DNA of 64,000 bases from CAZLMG01 sp964560765 (GTDB taxonomy: Bacteria > Bdellovibrionota_B > Oligoflexia > Oligoflexales > CAZLMG01). The translations under genes were made by a program, and so were the position numbers. The notes under the pieces are model-generated. The model did no database searches. It was not told where the DNA came from and saw only the letters and a list, made by a program, of their open reading frames with translations. The stretch is from positions 124,001-188,000 of the forward strand of contig CAZLMG010000005.1 in NCBI GenBank assembly GCA_964560765.1, given 5' to 3'. Of the stretch, positions 42,037 to 50,457 are shown in pieces (position 1 is the first letter of the stretch; each line of letters begins with the position of its first letter).

Positions 42037-42675
42037 TCAGTTGCGATCTTGAGAATGGATCATGTTACGAATCGGGGCGAAGCTTCGCCGGTGAATGGGG
42101 CAGGCTCCTAGCTTTTCGAGTTGCGCTAAGTGGACCTTGGTCCCATAACCCACGTGCAATTCGAAGCCGTACTCTGGAAACTTAGTTGCTTGCTCTTCCA
42201 TATAGCGATCACGCGCCTCCTTAGCGAGAATGGAGGCTGCAGCGATAGCATAGCAGAGACCGTCGCCGCCAATGACTTGGCTTTGCTCTCCGAGATAGCC
42301 TGGCAGCTTCTGATTTCCATCAATGAGCAGCATCGAATAATTTTGGTTACATTGCTTGATGGCGCGGCGCATGGCCTTGAACGTTGCGGGGACGATGCCG
42401 AGGACATCGATTTCTTCCGAGGAGGCCATGGCAATATAGGACTCTCGGGTCACTTGCAAAATGGCGGGAATGATGGACGCGCGTTGTTTGGCACTGAGTG
42501 TCTTTGAATCTCTGATGAGCGATCGCTGCTTTTCCGGCAGTTTCGCCAAGCCTTCATAATCTAGAGCTGCGCAGGCTGCGAAAACGGGCCCCGCAATACA
42601 GCCGCGCCCAACTTCATCAACACCTACGATGCTGTAGCCTTCAGCAATTAGCCGTTGCTCTAGCTCGCCGCGCAT
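42037..42675 (-). CDS. rnhB: Ribonuclease HII
   Basis: 212 residues with the RNase HII signature IVGVDEVGRGCIAGPVFAA near 15-33 (catalytic Asp, Glu), LLIDGNQKLPG near 115 (Asp) and ASILAKEARDRYM near 148 (acidic fourth position as usual). It removes ribonucleotides from DNA and RNA primers. GAGG precedes the ATG weakly. Nine bp downstream of trxA, 2 bp upstream of yraN. Confidence 0.95.
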   Translation of the reverse strand: MRGELEQRLIAEGYSIVGVDEVGRGCIAGPVFAACAALDYEGLAKLPEKQRSLIRDSKTLSAKQRASIIPAILQVTRESYIAMASSEEIDVLGIVPATFKAMRRAIKQCNQNYSMLLIDGNQKLPGYLGEQSQVIGGDGLCYAIAAASILAKEARDRYMEEQATKFPEYGFELHVGYGTKVHLAQLEKLGACPIHRRSFAPIRNMIHSQDRN

Positions 42676-42684
42676 GGGACCTCT

Positions 42685-43011
42685 CTAGAGAGCTTTCTCG
42701 ATCAAGTCTTTTAGCTTGTTCTTGGGGTGTGCTCCAACCAAGGTGTCGACAACGCGACCGTCCTTGAATAGAACCATGTAGGGAATGGATCGAACGCCAA
42801 AATTGGCCGGAATATTAGCATTCTCATCCACGTTCATTTTTGCGATGGTAACGCGGCCCTTATACTCATCGGCGAGAGTATCCAGCACCGGGCCAATAGC
42901 TACACATGGGCCGCACCATGGCGCCCAAAAATCAACAAGCACAGGATTGTTAGCCTTTAAGACCTGGTCTTCGAAATTTCCATCGGTAACTGCGACTGTA
43001 TTGGCGCCCAT
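42685..43011 (-). CDS. trxA: Thioredoxin
   Basis: 108 residues from ATG 43011, set by GGGAGGAATCA directly upstream; a longer reading to 43068 is rejected. WCGPC at 32-36 in FWAPWCGPC is the redox site, followed by KMNVDENANIPANFGVRSIP (cis-Pro) and VLFKDGRVVDTLVGA. Cytoplasmic disulfide reductase. First gene of trxA-rnhB-yraN on the minus strand, divergent from the PilZ-kinase gene. Confidence 0.96.
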   Translation of the reverse strand: MGANTVAVTDGNFEDQVLKANNPVLVDFWAPWCGPCVAIGPVLDTLADEYKGRVTIAKMNVDENANIPANFGVRSIPYMVLFKDGRVVDTLVGAHPKNKLKDLIEKAL

Positions 43012-43159
43012 TGATTCCTCCCAAGGTGCGAAAAATCGGATGTGTCGGTCAGACGCATGAGTAAACACGAATTCGAAGTTTTACTCAACAGCGCTTCACG
43101 GGTATCATGGATTTTAAGATTTTCAGCCATGTTCATGCAAATATCGGATGTGCTAACGC

Positions 43160-44425
43160 ATGCAGCCAAGCAAGCGCGAAATTCGAGTCGAAGTCCCCAT
43201 GCAAGAGCTTTGGGTTCGTATGCGTGATGAGCCCGGGGTAGAGATTGGGCACGTAGCCGTTGGAAATGTTAGCCGTAGGGGTCTTTTTGTCCTTAGCGGC
43301 GCCTCTGTGCGCCCCGGTCAGCGCCTTGAGTTGGAGGTCGAAGGTCAGGGGCATTCAACATTCTCGGCTCATGGCACTGTGCGGTGGGTGCGATCTGAAT
43401 CAGGCGATCGTCCAGCCGGCTTCGGGATATCTGTGCGCCCGAATGACGATAGAGCGGAAATGCGCTGGGACTCCATTTATGAGCAATATTCGCATTTGGT
43501 GACATTGCGTTCGGTCAGTTTGCCAATGTCCTCGCCGTCTCCCGTAGATCCCGTTCAGTTCGTCTTAGATGCCGACACCCTACTGATCGACGCGATCGAT
43601 GAGATTGCCTGGCGAGGTGTTCAGTCTTTATTCATAAGGGACGGCCAAGAGCTTCGCCGGCTTGATGCCGACGCCGTCATTGCCATACAAGCAGATTTAG
43701 ATGCCGCAAGCTATCGGCGCGCGCTAAAGGCTCGCGAGATTGAGATCGGATCCTACTTGCATGACATTCGCACCGCGCTAACGACGATTTCAGCCTATTC
43801 CGCACTGCTTGAAGAGGGTGAAATATCGCTGGTCGACTATCGGGGACAGGGAGGAGCGCAGGCGGTGCGTGATGGTCTGACGAAAATCGAAGAGTTGTCG
43901 TCGGACCTTCTGCGCCAGTTTGCCAGCACGGCATGGACGAGTCGAAGCGCTCAGCATCTTGTCAGCGCAGCTGAATTGATTCGGCTGGTAGAAGCTATGA
44001 TGTGGCCGTTGACTAAACGTCGACAGATCAAGCTGCAGGTTAACTGTGACTCTCTCGCGCCCTGCATGATTGACATGGCGCCTCGCGATCTCTTTCGCGT
44101 TCTGCTGAACCTGGTGGCCAATGCTATCCGCTATTCACGGGACGGGGGAGAGGTTGTTCTCGAAGCCGCCTTGCAGGCGAGTTCTTTGCATTTTTCAATC
44201 AAGGATCACGGTGTCGGGATGAGCGCGTCGGACGTGAGTTCATTGTTCCGCCCGTTCACAACTGTTGGTGAGGCGCCGCCAGCAGGTGATGCGAGATTTG
44301 GGCTTGGCTTAGCCATTGTTCACCGATTGGTAACAGCGGCAGGGGGGCATATCGATGTGACCAGTGAGCTGGGCGTCGGAAGCGAATTTCAGGTATTCAT
44401 TCCGCGGGGCCAGCCATTAGCTTGA
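43160..44425 (+). CDS. PilZ-domain histidine kinase fusion
   Basis: 421 residues, no membrane segment. An N-terminal PilZ-like domain (about 1-105) has KREIRVEV and GNVSRRGLFV; the latter matches the (D/N)xSxxG c-di-GMP motif, while the RxxxR half is imperfect (KREIR). A linker leads to a HisKA region with H201 in YLHDIRTALTTISAY, then HATPase_c with N317 in NLVANAIRYS, DHGVGM and GLGLAIV. It should be a soluble kinase gated by c-di-GMP, if the PilZ domain binds it. Its 3' end overlaps the convergent minus-strand gene by 29 bp. No classical partner response regulator is adjacent. Confidence 0.85.
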   Translation: MQPSKREIRVEVPMQELWVRMRDEPGVEIGHVAVGNVSRRGLFVLSGASVRPGQRLELEVEGQGHSTFSAHGTVRWVRSESGDRPAGFGISVRPNDDRAEMRWDSIYEQYSHLVTLRSVSLPMSSPSPVDPVQFVLDADTLLIDAIDEIAWRGVQSLFIRDGQELRRLDADAVIAIQADLDAASYRRALKAREIEIGSYLHDIRTALTTISAYSALLEEGEISLVDYRGQGGAQAVRDGLTKIEELSSDLLRQFASTAWTSRSAQHLVSAAELIRLVEAMMWPLTKRRQIKLQVNCDSLAPCMIDMAPRDLFRVLLNLVANAIRYSRDGGEVVLEAALQASSLHFSIKDHGVGMSASDVSSLFRPFTTVGEAPPAGDARFGLGLAIVHRLVTAAGGHIDVTSELGVGSEFQVFIPRGQPLA

Positions 44426-44687
44426 TTTCTCGGATGCGTTTCGTAACGCGACTTTGAACGCGTTTCAATGAGGGCGGAAAGGATCGACTAGCTTTTGCTT
44501 CATAGACCTCTGGCAGAATGTCGGCCAGGATTAATAGTAGCTGATCTGCGGTCACGCCCTGACTCAACCATGCGTCAATAACCTGATAGTCGTCGTAGGG
44601 AAGAATGTGCCCCTTGTTACGGCACTCGATGACATATTGAGCGATGAGTTCGCGGGGGGAAAGGTCATCGAGATTTATCAGAGTCAT
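44397..44687 (-). CDS. Small protein of unknown function, coupled to upstream receiver-like gene
   Basis: 96 residues, helical, no membrane segment. NLDDLSPRELIAQYVIECRNKG and YDDYQVIDAWLSQGVTADQLLLILADILP are typical conserved-helix patterns. Its ATG overlaps the stop of the preceding gene (44684) by 4 bp, and its 3' end overlaps the PilZ-kinase gene on the other strand by 29 bp. No family recognised. Confidence 0.7.
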   Translation of the reverse strand: MTLINLDDLSPRELIAQYVIECRNKGHILPYDDYQVIDAWLSQGVTADQLLLILADILPEVYEAKASRSFPPSLKRVQSRVTKRIREIKLMAGPAE

Positions 44688-45193
44688 GATTTCGGGTCCA
44701 AGGTGCGAAATGCGGTTAACTCAGCGTTGAGCTTATCAACACGCTGCTCCAGAGAGCTAAGTGCGGACTGATAGCGTTCCATTTCCCGAAGGTGGTCGTG
44801 CATCTTGATGAGATTCGCGACGCGAATAGGCAGTGAGCTGAGATGATCTGGATGTATCAGGTCACAGTACCAATTGTCGCGGTAAGCAACAGCAAACTGC
44901 TCGTGAACCGCAGCGAAATCCAATTTGGTAAGAATTAAAGCCGGGACCCAAATACCCTGGGTCTTCGCGATCTTGCCTTGCAGGTTTGGGAACCAGGTCG
45001 CAAAGATTTCCGCATCGAGGTGATCGGCCGCCACGACGACCAAGTCGGCTCGTTCTTGTACAGCCTGCTCGTACCCCTGCACGTCAAAAAGACTGATTTC
45101 AGTCAGATCGCGAAGATGGCGCTCCAGCTGGCCCTTGATGAAGTTGACCTGCCGCGGGGCGTGGTCCCAATAGGCTACCCGAAGCTGCCGCAT
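44684..45193 (-). CDS. Degenerate receiver-like protein with C-terminal coiled coil
   Basis: 169 residues. The N-terminal ~120 alternate strands and helices like a CheY fold (LRVAYWDHAPRQVNFIKGQL, ADLVVVAADHLDAEIFA, VPALILTKLDF), but a canonical phosphoacceptor Asp at the end of strand 3 is replaced by AADH and no conserved Lys is obvious. The C-terminal ~45 residues form a coiled coil (SALSSLEQRVDKLNAELTAF). A pseudo-receiver signalling adaptor is the best guess. First gene of a pair facing the PilZ-kinase. Confidence 0.7.
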   Translation of the reverse strand: MRQLRVAYWDHAPRQVNFIKGQLERHLRDLTEISLFDVQGYEQAVQERADLVVVAADHLDAEIFATWFPNLQGKIAKTQGIWVPALILTKLDFAAVHEQFAVAYRDNWYCDLIHPDHLSSLPIRVANLIKMHDHLREMERYQSALSSLEQRVDKLNAELTAFRTLDPKS

Positions 45194-45243
45194 ACCTTAC
45201 CTGCCTCATCTTGCATCAACTCTACATTACTACCGGAAGTGCT

Positions 45244-45271
45244 TTCACTTTTCCGCTACGCTGATCATAAT
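45244..45271 (+). promoter_or_regulatory. Possible sigma70 promoter of the GHMP kinase gene
   Basis: TTCACT (45244-45249), 16-bp spacer, CATAAT (45266-45271); 4/6 and 5/6 matches. It lies 20 bp before the first ATG at 45291, which would give a very short leader; the alternative start at 45303 would give a more usual one. Confidence 0.4.
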
Positions 45272-45290
45272 AGCATGAGACAAATCCAGT

Positions 45291-46334
45291 ATGTGGGAAT
45301 CTATGAAAGAACGAATGGTTAGGGCGGTGGCTCCAACTCGAGTCGATTTTGCCGGCGGCACTCTAGACTTATGGCCTATTCATTGTGTCATTGGGCCCTG
45401 TGCCACCGTGAACATGGGCGTTGATTTATCGGCGGAAGTGACTATTTCACGTTCTTCCTCTGTCCACTATGAGTTTGAATCGACGGATCAGGGAGCGAGA
45501 AAATCCGGAGATTGGCAGCAAGTGACCGCGTCCAAGGAAACCATCCTAGTGAGTCGATTTGTTCGTGCACTGTGGCATCCTGATTGGGGCCCTATCAGAG
45601 TGCAGACGCGAGCGAAGTCGCCCGCCGGTGCCGGCTTGGGGGGAAGTTCAGCATTAGCTATCGCTCTCGCAGGTGCTTTGTGCCGTGCCCGGAGCGCTTT
45701 TGACGACATACCCCTGATGGGTGAAAGGGATATGGTAGCTCTCGCTAGTAACGTCGAAGCAGGAATTATCGAAATTCCAACGGGCATACAGGATTATTGG
45801 GGAGCGATACGAGGTGGATTGAACATTCTGCGATTCCCGGAGGTTGGCCCGCAGGTGGTCACTCATCGACTTGAGGATGTTAGCCCCATTTCGAGCAAGT
45901 TGCTGCTTTGCTTCAGCGGAAAATCTCGAGCATCAGCTAGAAACAACTGGGATATATTCCGCGCGGTGTTTGAAAAGAATGAGCATGTATTAGGTTGTCT
46001 GCGACGCATTGCAGGGGCGGCGGTTGACTGTGCTAATGCCTTGGAATCGAGCGACTGGCAGGGCTTCTTCGCGGCATCGCAGCGGGAGTGGGGTGAACGT
46101 GAGCGCCTCTGGCCGGATATTCACACCATTGAGACGCGGGCGCTGACGGCTGCCGCTGCGCGAGGTGGCGCCCATTTCAGTCGCGTGTGTGGCGCGGGCG
46201 GCGGCGGCGTCATGGCTATTTTTGTCGACGAAGAAAGGCGCGCCGCGGTAGCACGTGAACTGAAAGCGGCTGGCGGCCAGGTGTTAGATGCCAATCCCTC
46301 GGCCCATGGATTGGTTGTTGAGGGGGAGGTATAG
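45291..46334 (+). CDS. GHMP-family sugar kinase
   Basis: 347 residues (or 343 from ATG 45303). It has the substrate strand APTRVDFAGGTLDLWPIH near the N-terminus, the phosphate-binding loop SPAGAGLGGSSALAIAL near 110-126 and the C-terminal GAHFSRVCGAGGGGVMAIF motif. The APTRVDFAGGTLD start resembles the heptose 7-phosphate and fucose/galactose kinase branch rather than homoserine or mevalonate kinases. A sugar 1- or 7-kinase for envelope polysaccharide is inferred. The gene is followed 3 bp later by the 2Fe-2S protein. Confidence 0.85.
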   Translation: MWESMKERMVRAVAPTRVDFAGGTLDLWPIHCVIGPCATVNMGVDLSAEVTISRSSSVHYEFESTDQGARKSGDWQQVTASKETILVSRFVRALWHPDWGPIRVQTRAKSPAGAGLGGSSALAIALAGALCRARSAFDDIPLMGERDMVALASNVEAGIIEIPTGIQDYWGAIRGGLNILRFPEVGPQVVTHRLEDVSPISSKLLLCFSGKSRASARNNWDIFRAVFEKNEHVLGCLRRIAGAAVDCANALESSDWQGFFAASQREWGERERLWPDIHTIETRALTAAAARGGAHFSRVCGAGGGGVMAIFVDEERRAAVARELKAAGGQVLDANPSAHGLVVEGEV

Positions 46335-46337
46335 TCA

Positions 46338-46706
46338 TTGACGAGTCAAAGGACGCTCCAAGCAGGGGACCTAGATGCCACAGTGAAGCGGCTCCGCATT
46401 CCGGAGATCGAGCGCCACATTTTCCTGTGTGCGGGTCCGAAGTGTTGCGACGAACAGGCTAATGAATCCGTTTGGGAGTTTCTCAAGAAGCGGCTTTCCG
46501 AATTGGGCTTTGAGCATGTGAAGGCGTACCGGACTAAAGTAAAGTGCTTGCGCGTCTGCAATAGTGGTCCCATTGCTCTCGTTTACCCTGAGGGGACGTG
46601 GTATCGACAGGTGGACGAGCAACGCATCGAACGTATCATTCAGCAGCATTTGATTGGCGGAAAGCCGGTAGACGAATGGGCTTTCGTCAGTAGACCACTG
46701 CCATGA
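46338..46706 (+). CDS. Thioredoxin-like 2Fe-2S ferredoxin
   Basis: 122 residues from TTG 46338, with GGGGGAGG upstream. It matches the small thioredoxin-fold ferredoxin family: HIFLCAGPKCC near 27-37 and KCLRVCNSGPIALVYPEGTWY further on, giving the four cysteines (first Cys31 and Cys36/37, then CLRVC) for a [2Fe-2S] cluster. Soluble electron-transfer protein; partner unknown. It starts 3 bp after the GHMP kinase stop and is followed 1 bp later by the transglycosylase gene, so all three are probably one transcript. Confidence 0.9.
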   Translation: MTSQRTLQAGDLDATVKRLRIPEIERHIFLCAGPKCCDEQANESVWEFLKKRLSELGFEHVKAYRTKVKCLRVCNSGPIALVYPEGTWYRQVDEQRIERIIQQHLIGGKPVDEWAFVSRPLP

Positions 46707-46707
46707 G

Positions 46708-49131
46708 ATGGTGGAGATGGCGCGGGTTTGGGGAGGCCGTTTGCAAGCAGTGATTGGCGGGATTAGCAAGGGATGCACGGTGGCTTCAGTCACTGGCGCG
46801 CTTTTTTGCGCTTTGCTGCTGATTGAAGCTAGCTGTGCGACATCCTCGGATCAATTAGAACCCGAGATCGTCAAGGTGGACGTCATTCAAGACGAAGCGC
46901 CGGTTTCCCTCGATCCGGTTACAGAACAACTCAACAAGTTGCTCGAGAAAGTGGGCGACGACGCACAAGAACGCGAACTTTTGGCGGACGTGATTTTGAT
47001 GCTTGAGGCGCGAGTTCTCGAAAGTAAGGGCGACTACGAAGGTGCGCGAGCGAAATGGGGTAAGGCGACTGGAATTGCCCAAAACGCTTTTGCCAACTAT
47101 GCCTTTTCCAACTGGGTCCGCGCCAACGCGCTGGCAATCAACAAACCGATTGCGCCGGATGTCTTGGCGCGCCTCCTGTTGGCTCAAGCTGAAGGCCAGC
47201 CAATTTTTGAGTATCTGAAGTCGCGCAAGCTTACGGCTTTGGTTGATTTGACCAAACGCATCTTGCCTCACATTCCCGATGCGTTCGTCGACAGCTCGAC
47301 TGTTGCAGCAGTAACCTCAGAAGCCAATAAGGTAAAAGCTATAACTTTAGACTCGTTCGAGTCCACCATGCGTTCCGATCCCTATCTTGAGAAAACAGCA
47401 GCCGCCTTTTGCCGAAATCCTGCGGATGCGGAGAATGCCATGTGGGCGTCTTGGCGAAAGTCTATTCCGCCTTCGGTTCGGCGTTATTGGCAAGCGATGA
47501 CAGCGGACTGCGGCGGCAACAGCGAGCAAGCTCGCGAGCATTATAACGCCGCATTTCGTGAGCTTATGCAGCGCAAGGGCATGGGTTCATTAGCAATAAA
47601 CTCGCTGTATCAATTGATCCGTATTGATAAGTCATTTGGTGACAGACGCTCCATCGCCGATCACTACCAGCATATGGTGAAAATCTGGCAAGATAATCCG
47701 CCCATAAATGGATCGCCTGGCGAAGGGGCTGACCATCTCAAACTGAGAGAGGTCAACGACATCATTTGGGCCGCGCGCTATCGTGCCCTGGTGGGTGAAT
47801 ATGACCGCGGCCGAGAATTCTGCGCATTGGCGCTAGAAAGGATCGAGCGCGCTTCTATCGATATGCTTAAGCGACGATCATCCCATTGGCGAGCTTTGAT
47901 GGAGTTGAAGGCGGAAGCCTACCATGTCAGGAGCTTTCGCATTGCCCTGGAAACGCGTGATTATCAGTCGGCCTATAACGACGTTGTTCTTGGATTGGCG
48001 ATCCCTAAGCTCAAGCAGGAATGGATTGATCGATTTCAGTGGTATCAGGGCGTTTACCAGTATCTAGGCGGCGACTTCGCGGCAACCGCCAAACATTGGG
48101 AGTCGTTACTTGCCGCAGCGACCTCGGACGCATCGCGCGCACGTCTGCGCTATTGGCTCGCTCGCACCTATGACAATCTGAATATGAAAGAACAGAGAGA
48201 TGTACATGTGGCATGGCTTGTCAGCAACCAGCCCCTGGGTTTTTACTCTGTGGTAGGCCTAGAGCGGGCGAATCTCGCATTTACTGGTGGCTGGCGGGAG
48301 ATTGTTCAGCAGTGGGACGTGGGTGATGATAGCGAGCAGGTCACCGAGAAGTTTGATCTCCGGGCTTGGCGCGCCGAGAAAAGGGCAGGGCCTCTCCTGC
48401 GACGCGCTGAAGTGCTGGCGTTATCCCGAATTCCCGAGTTTGCCAGCTTTGCGGTTCGGGAGCTTGAGACCTATGCGCGTGCGACTTTTTCTGTCGCAAA
48501 GGCCGTCGATGGCTTTGTCTATTTGACTCGCTTGCAATATGCGGCGGGTGACTATTTTCGGATGATCAGCTTATTGAGCGACCTGACCAGCGCCCACGTT
48601 AATATCTGGCAGCGATATCCGCGGGAGCTCGGCGTCTTCTTTCCAATGCCGTTGCGCGAAAAATTCTTCCGGGCTAGCGAGGAATTTTCACAGTTCCCCG
48701 AGGCTCTGTTAGCAGTGACAAGACAGGAGAGCGCTTTCAATGCCAACGCGCTGAGTCCAGCTGGAGCCATTGGCTTAATGCAAATGATTCCAGAGACGGG
48801 GCGGCGGACCGCCGCCGAGGTAGGTATGAGCTACAGTGGGCAAATTGAGGACGTACTGTACGATCCCGCATCCAATGTGCGCTTAGGTGCCGCCTACATG
48901 AAAAAACTCAGTCTGCGTTACGGCGGCTTTATGCCAGCCGTGTTTGGCGCTTACAATGCCGGAGAGGAAGCTGTGGATGCTTGGCTTGAGCGCCGCCACC
49001 ATACCGACCCGATGATGTGGGTCGAGCTCATCCCATTTTCTGAGACCAATCAATACGCAAAGAATGTCTGGCGCAATCTGGAAGTCTACCGGCTCATGCT
49101 GGCGAAGATAGAGGCATTTTCGTCTCATTAG
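46708..49131 (+). CDS. slt: Soluble lytic murein transglycosylase
   Basis: 807 residues from ATG 46708; a TTG at 46741, directly behind GGGGAGG, is an attractive alternative and still includes the signal sequence (TGALFCALLLIEAS). A long helical superhelix domain (about 60-650) with TPR-like repeats precedes the SLT catalytic domain (about 660-800): catalytic E674 in TRQESAFNANALSPAGA, GLMQMIPETGR and FGAYNAGEEAVDAWL. It cleaves peptidoglycan to 1,6-anhydro-muropeptides in the periplasm. Larger than E. coli Slt70. Confidence 0.92.
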   Translation: MVEMARVWGGRLQAVIGGISKGCTVASVTGALFCALLLIEASCATSSDQLEPEIVKVDVIQDEAPVSLDPVTEQLNKLLEKVGDDAQERELLADVILMLEARVLESKGDYEGARAKWGKATGIAQNAFANYAFSNWVRANALAINKPIAPDVLARLLLAQAEGQPIFEYLKSRKLTALVDLTKRILPHIPDAFVDSSTVAAVTSEANKVKAITLDSFESTMRSDPYLEKTAAAFCRNPADAENAMWASWRKSIPPSVRRYWQAMTADCGGNSEQAREHYNAAFRELMQRKGMGSLAINSLYQLIRIDKSFGDRRSIADHYQHMVKIWQDNPPINGSPGEGADHLKLREVNDIIWAARYRALVGEYDRGREFCALALERIERASIDMLKRRSSHWRALMELKAEAYHVRSFRIALETRDYQSAYNDVVLGLAIPKLKQEWIDRFQWYQGVYQYLGGDFAATAKHWESLLAAATSDASRARLRYWLARTYDNLNMKEQRDVHVAWLVSNQPLGFYSVVGLERANLAFTGGWREIVQQWDVGDDSEQVTEKFDLRAWRAEKRAGPLLRRAEVLALSRIPEFASFAVRELETYARATFSVAKAVDGFVYLTRLQYAAGDYFRMISLLSDLTSAHVNIWQRYPRELGVFFPMPLREKFFRASEEFSQFPEALLAVTRQESAFNANALSPAGAIGLMQMIPETGRRTAAEVGMSYSGQIEDVLYDPASNVRLGAAYMKKLSLRYGGFMPAVFGAYNAGEEAVDAWLERRHHTDPMMWVELIPFSETNQYAKNVWRNLEVYRLMLAKIEAFSSH

Positions 49132-49132
49132 C

Positions 49133-49150
49133 GTCGCCCAAGTCGCCCAA
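49133..49150. repeat. Two tandem copies of GTCGCCCAA after slt
   Basis: GTCGCCCAA at 49133-49141 and 49142-49150, directly after the slt stop. Short tandem duplication with no assigned role. Confidence 0.6.
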
Positions 49151-49303
49151 GTTTCTGCACAAATCCCCCACACATAAGCCTTTTTTCCTGCTAACCTTCA
49201 TGATAAGTAATTAAACGCACTGAGTTTCTATAATTTGCCGGTAACGCCTGGAAAATAAATGGTAAATTCCGTGCTTCATGACGCCAAAAGAGGAGCGATT
49301 CCG

Positions 49304-49447
49304 GTGAAAATGACGAAAGTAGAGCGGGACCTGGCGAGAGAAGGAAAAGGCTGGATCAGCATCGTTTTCATCATGCTGCTTTTCCCGGCATTGTTTTTTC
49401 TCTGCGTATTCTTTCCCATCTGGATAGGAATCACACCTCGATGGTGA
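49304..49447 (+). CDS. Small single-pass membrane protein overlapping ctaA
   Basis: 47 residues from GTG 49304, behind GAGGAG; a GTG-ATG pair two codons apart gives MKMTKVERDLAREGKGW. A charged N-terminus is followed by one membrane helix (ISIVFIMLLFPALFFLCVFF). It ends 7 bp inside ctaA, so translation of the two must be linked. Small membrane proteins occur in cytochrome oxidase assembly loci, and a role there is inferred from position only. A TATAAT at 49229-49234 may be the -10 for this gene and ctaA-ctaB. Confidence 0.6.
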   Translation: MKMTKVERDLAREGKGWISIVFIMLLFPALFFLCVFFPIWIGITPRW

Positions 49448-50457
49448 ATCAGGACGCCTGGGGCTCTGCTGAGAACCAGTTGGCTTTGCGAAGAATTCAA
49501 AGCTGGACTGGAATTGGTGCGGTTTCAGCATTTGTGATCATTGCCTTCGGGTCCCTTGTGCGAGCGACGGATTCCGGCCTTGCGTGCCCTGATTGGCCGC
49601 TATGTTATGGCGAACTGGTTCCGGCTTTTACTTGGCAGATTTTCTTCGAATGGTTTCATCGCCTCTTGGCGGGACTACTTGCGATTTCCTTGCTCGTCGC
49701 TACTTCTGTACTCGTGCGGAATCGTACCTTGCGGAGCGCCTTTGGTGGCCAGTTGCTAGCCGCTAGCGTAATTTTAGCGGTCCAAATTGTACTTGGTGGG
49801 CTAACGGTTCTGAAACTGTTGGAACCAGGGATTGTCAGCCTACATTTGCTAAATGCAGTTGTTTTTCTATCGATTCTGATTTGGATTTACTTGAAGGCAA
49901 AGTTTCTTGCCTCGGGTGAAATATATTCCCGCCCTCATAAAACTCCAAAAGCTGTAGCCCAGGCGCTGCGCGTGATGACTGCAGCCATTCTCGTGCAACT
50001 CTTATTGGGCGGTATGGTCAGCACAAATGGTGCCGGCCTCGTTTGTCCGGACTTTCCGCAATGTTTTGGCATGTGGTGGCCACCTTACTCCTATTTAGTT
50101 AACCTACAAATGACCCACCGCTACCTTGCTTTTGTATTGGCGCTATTTATTTTTGCCCTGTCGGCGCTCAGTCTACGGGCGATGCTGCCGCCAATCACGC
50201 GCTGGGCGATGCGACTTCTGCCAACTCTTGTGACCGTTCAGATTTTGCTGGGCATCGCCAACGTCATGTTCTATTTGCCGGTCTGGGCTTCTGTGGCGCA
50301 CTTGGCGAATGCGGTGGCCATGTACTCATTGGCATTGTGCGCAACGCTGGAAGTCTTTTTTTCCTCGCGCGCTTTTGCCGGCTCAACGATCCGTCAAATG
50401 GCCGAACAGCAATCCCTTTCCCCTAGCCATGAGGCCACTCTTCAGGAGGCTCCTTGA
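49441..50457 (+). CDS. ctaA: Heme A synthase (CtaA)
   Basis: 338 residues with eight membrane helices. Conserved features: GSLVRATDSGLACPDWPLCYGELVPAF near 36-62, EWFHRLLAGLLAI (haem-ligand His), LHLLNAVV and TNGAGLVCPDFPQCFG in the second half, then MTHRYLAFVL and ASVAHLANAV with further His. It oxidises heme O to heme A for aa3-type oxidases. It overlaps the small membrane protein upstream and ctaB downstream. Confidence 0.94.
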   Translation: MVNQDAWGSAENQLALRRIQSWTGIGAVSAFVIIAFGSLVRATDSGLACPDWPLCYGELVPAFTWQIFFEWFHRLLAGLLAISLLVATSVLVRNRTLRSAFGGQLLAASVILAVQIVLGGLTVLKLLEPGIVSLHLLNAVVFLSILIWIYLKAKFLASGEIYSRPHKTPKAVAQALRVMTAAILVQLLLGGMVSTNGAGLVCPDFPQCFGMWWPPYSYLVNLQMTHRYLAFVLALFIFALSALSLRAMLPPITRWAMRLLPTLVTVQILLGIANVMFYLPVWASVAHLANAVAMYSLALCATLEVFFSSRAFAGSTIRQMAEQQSLSPSHEATLQEAP

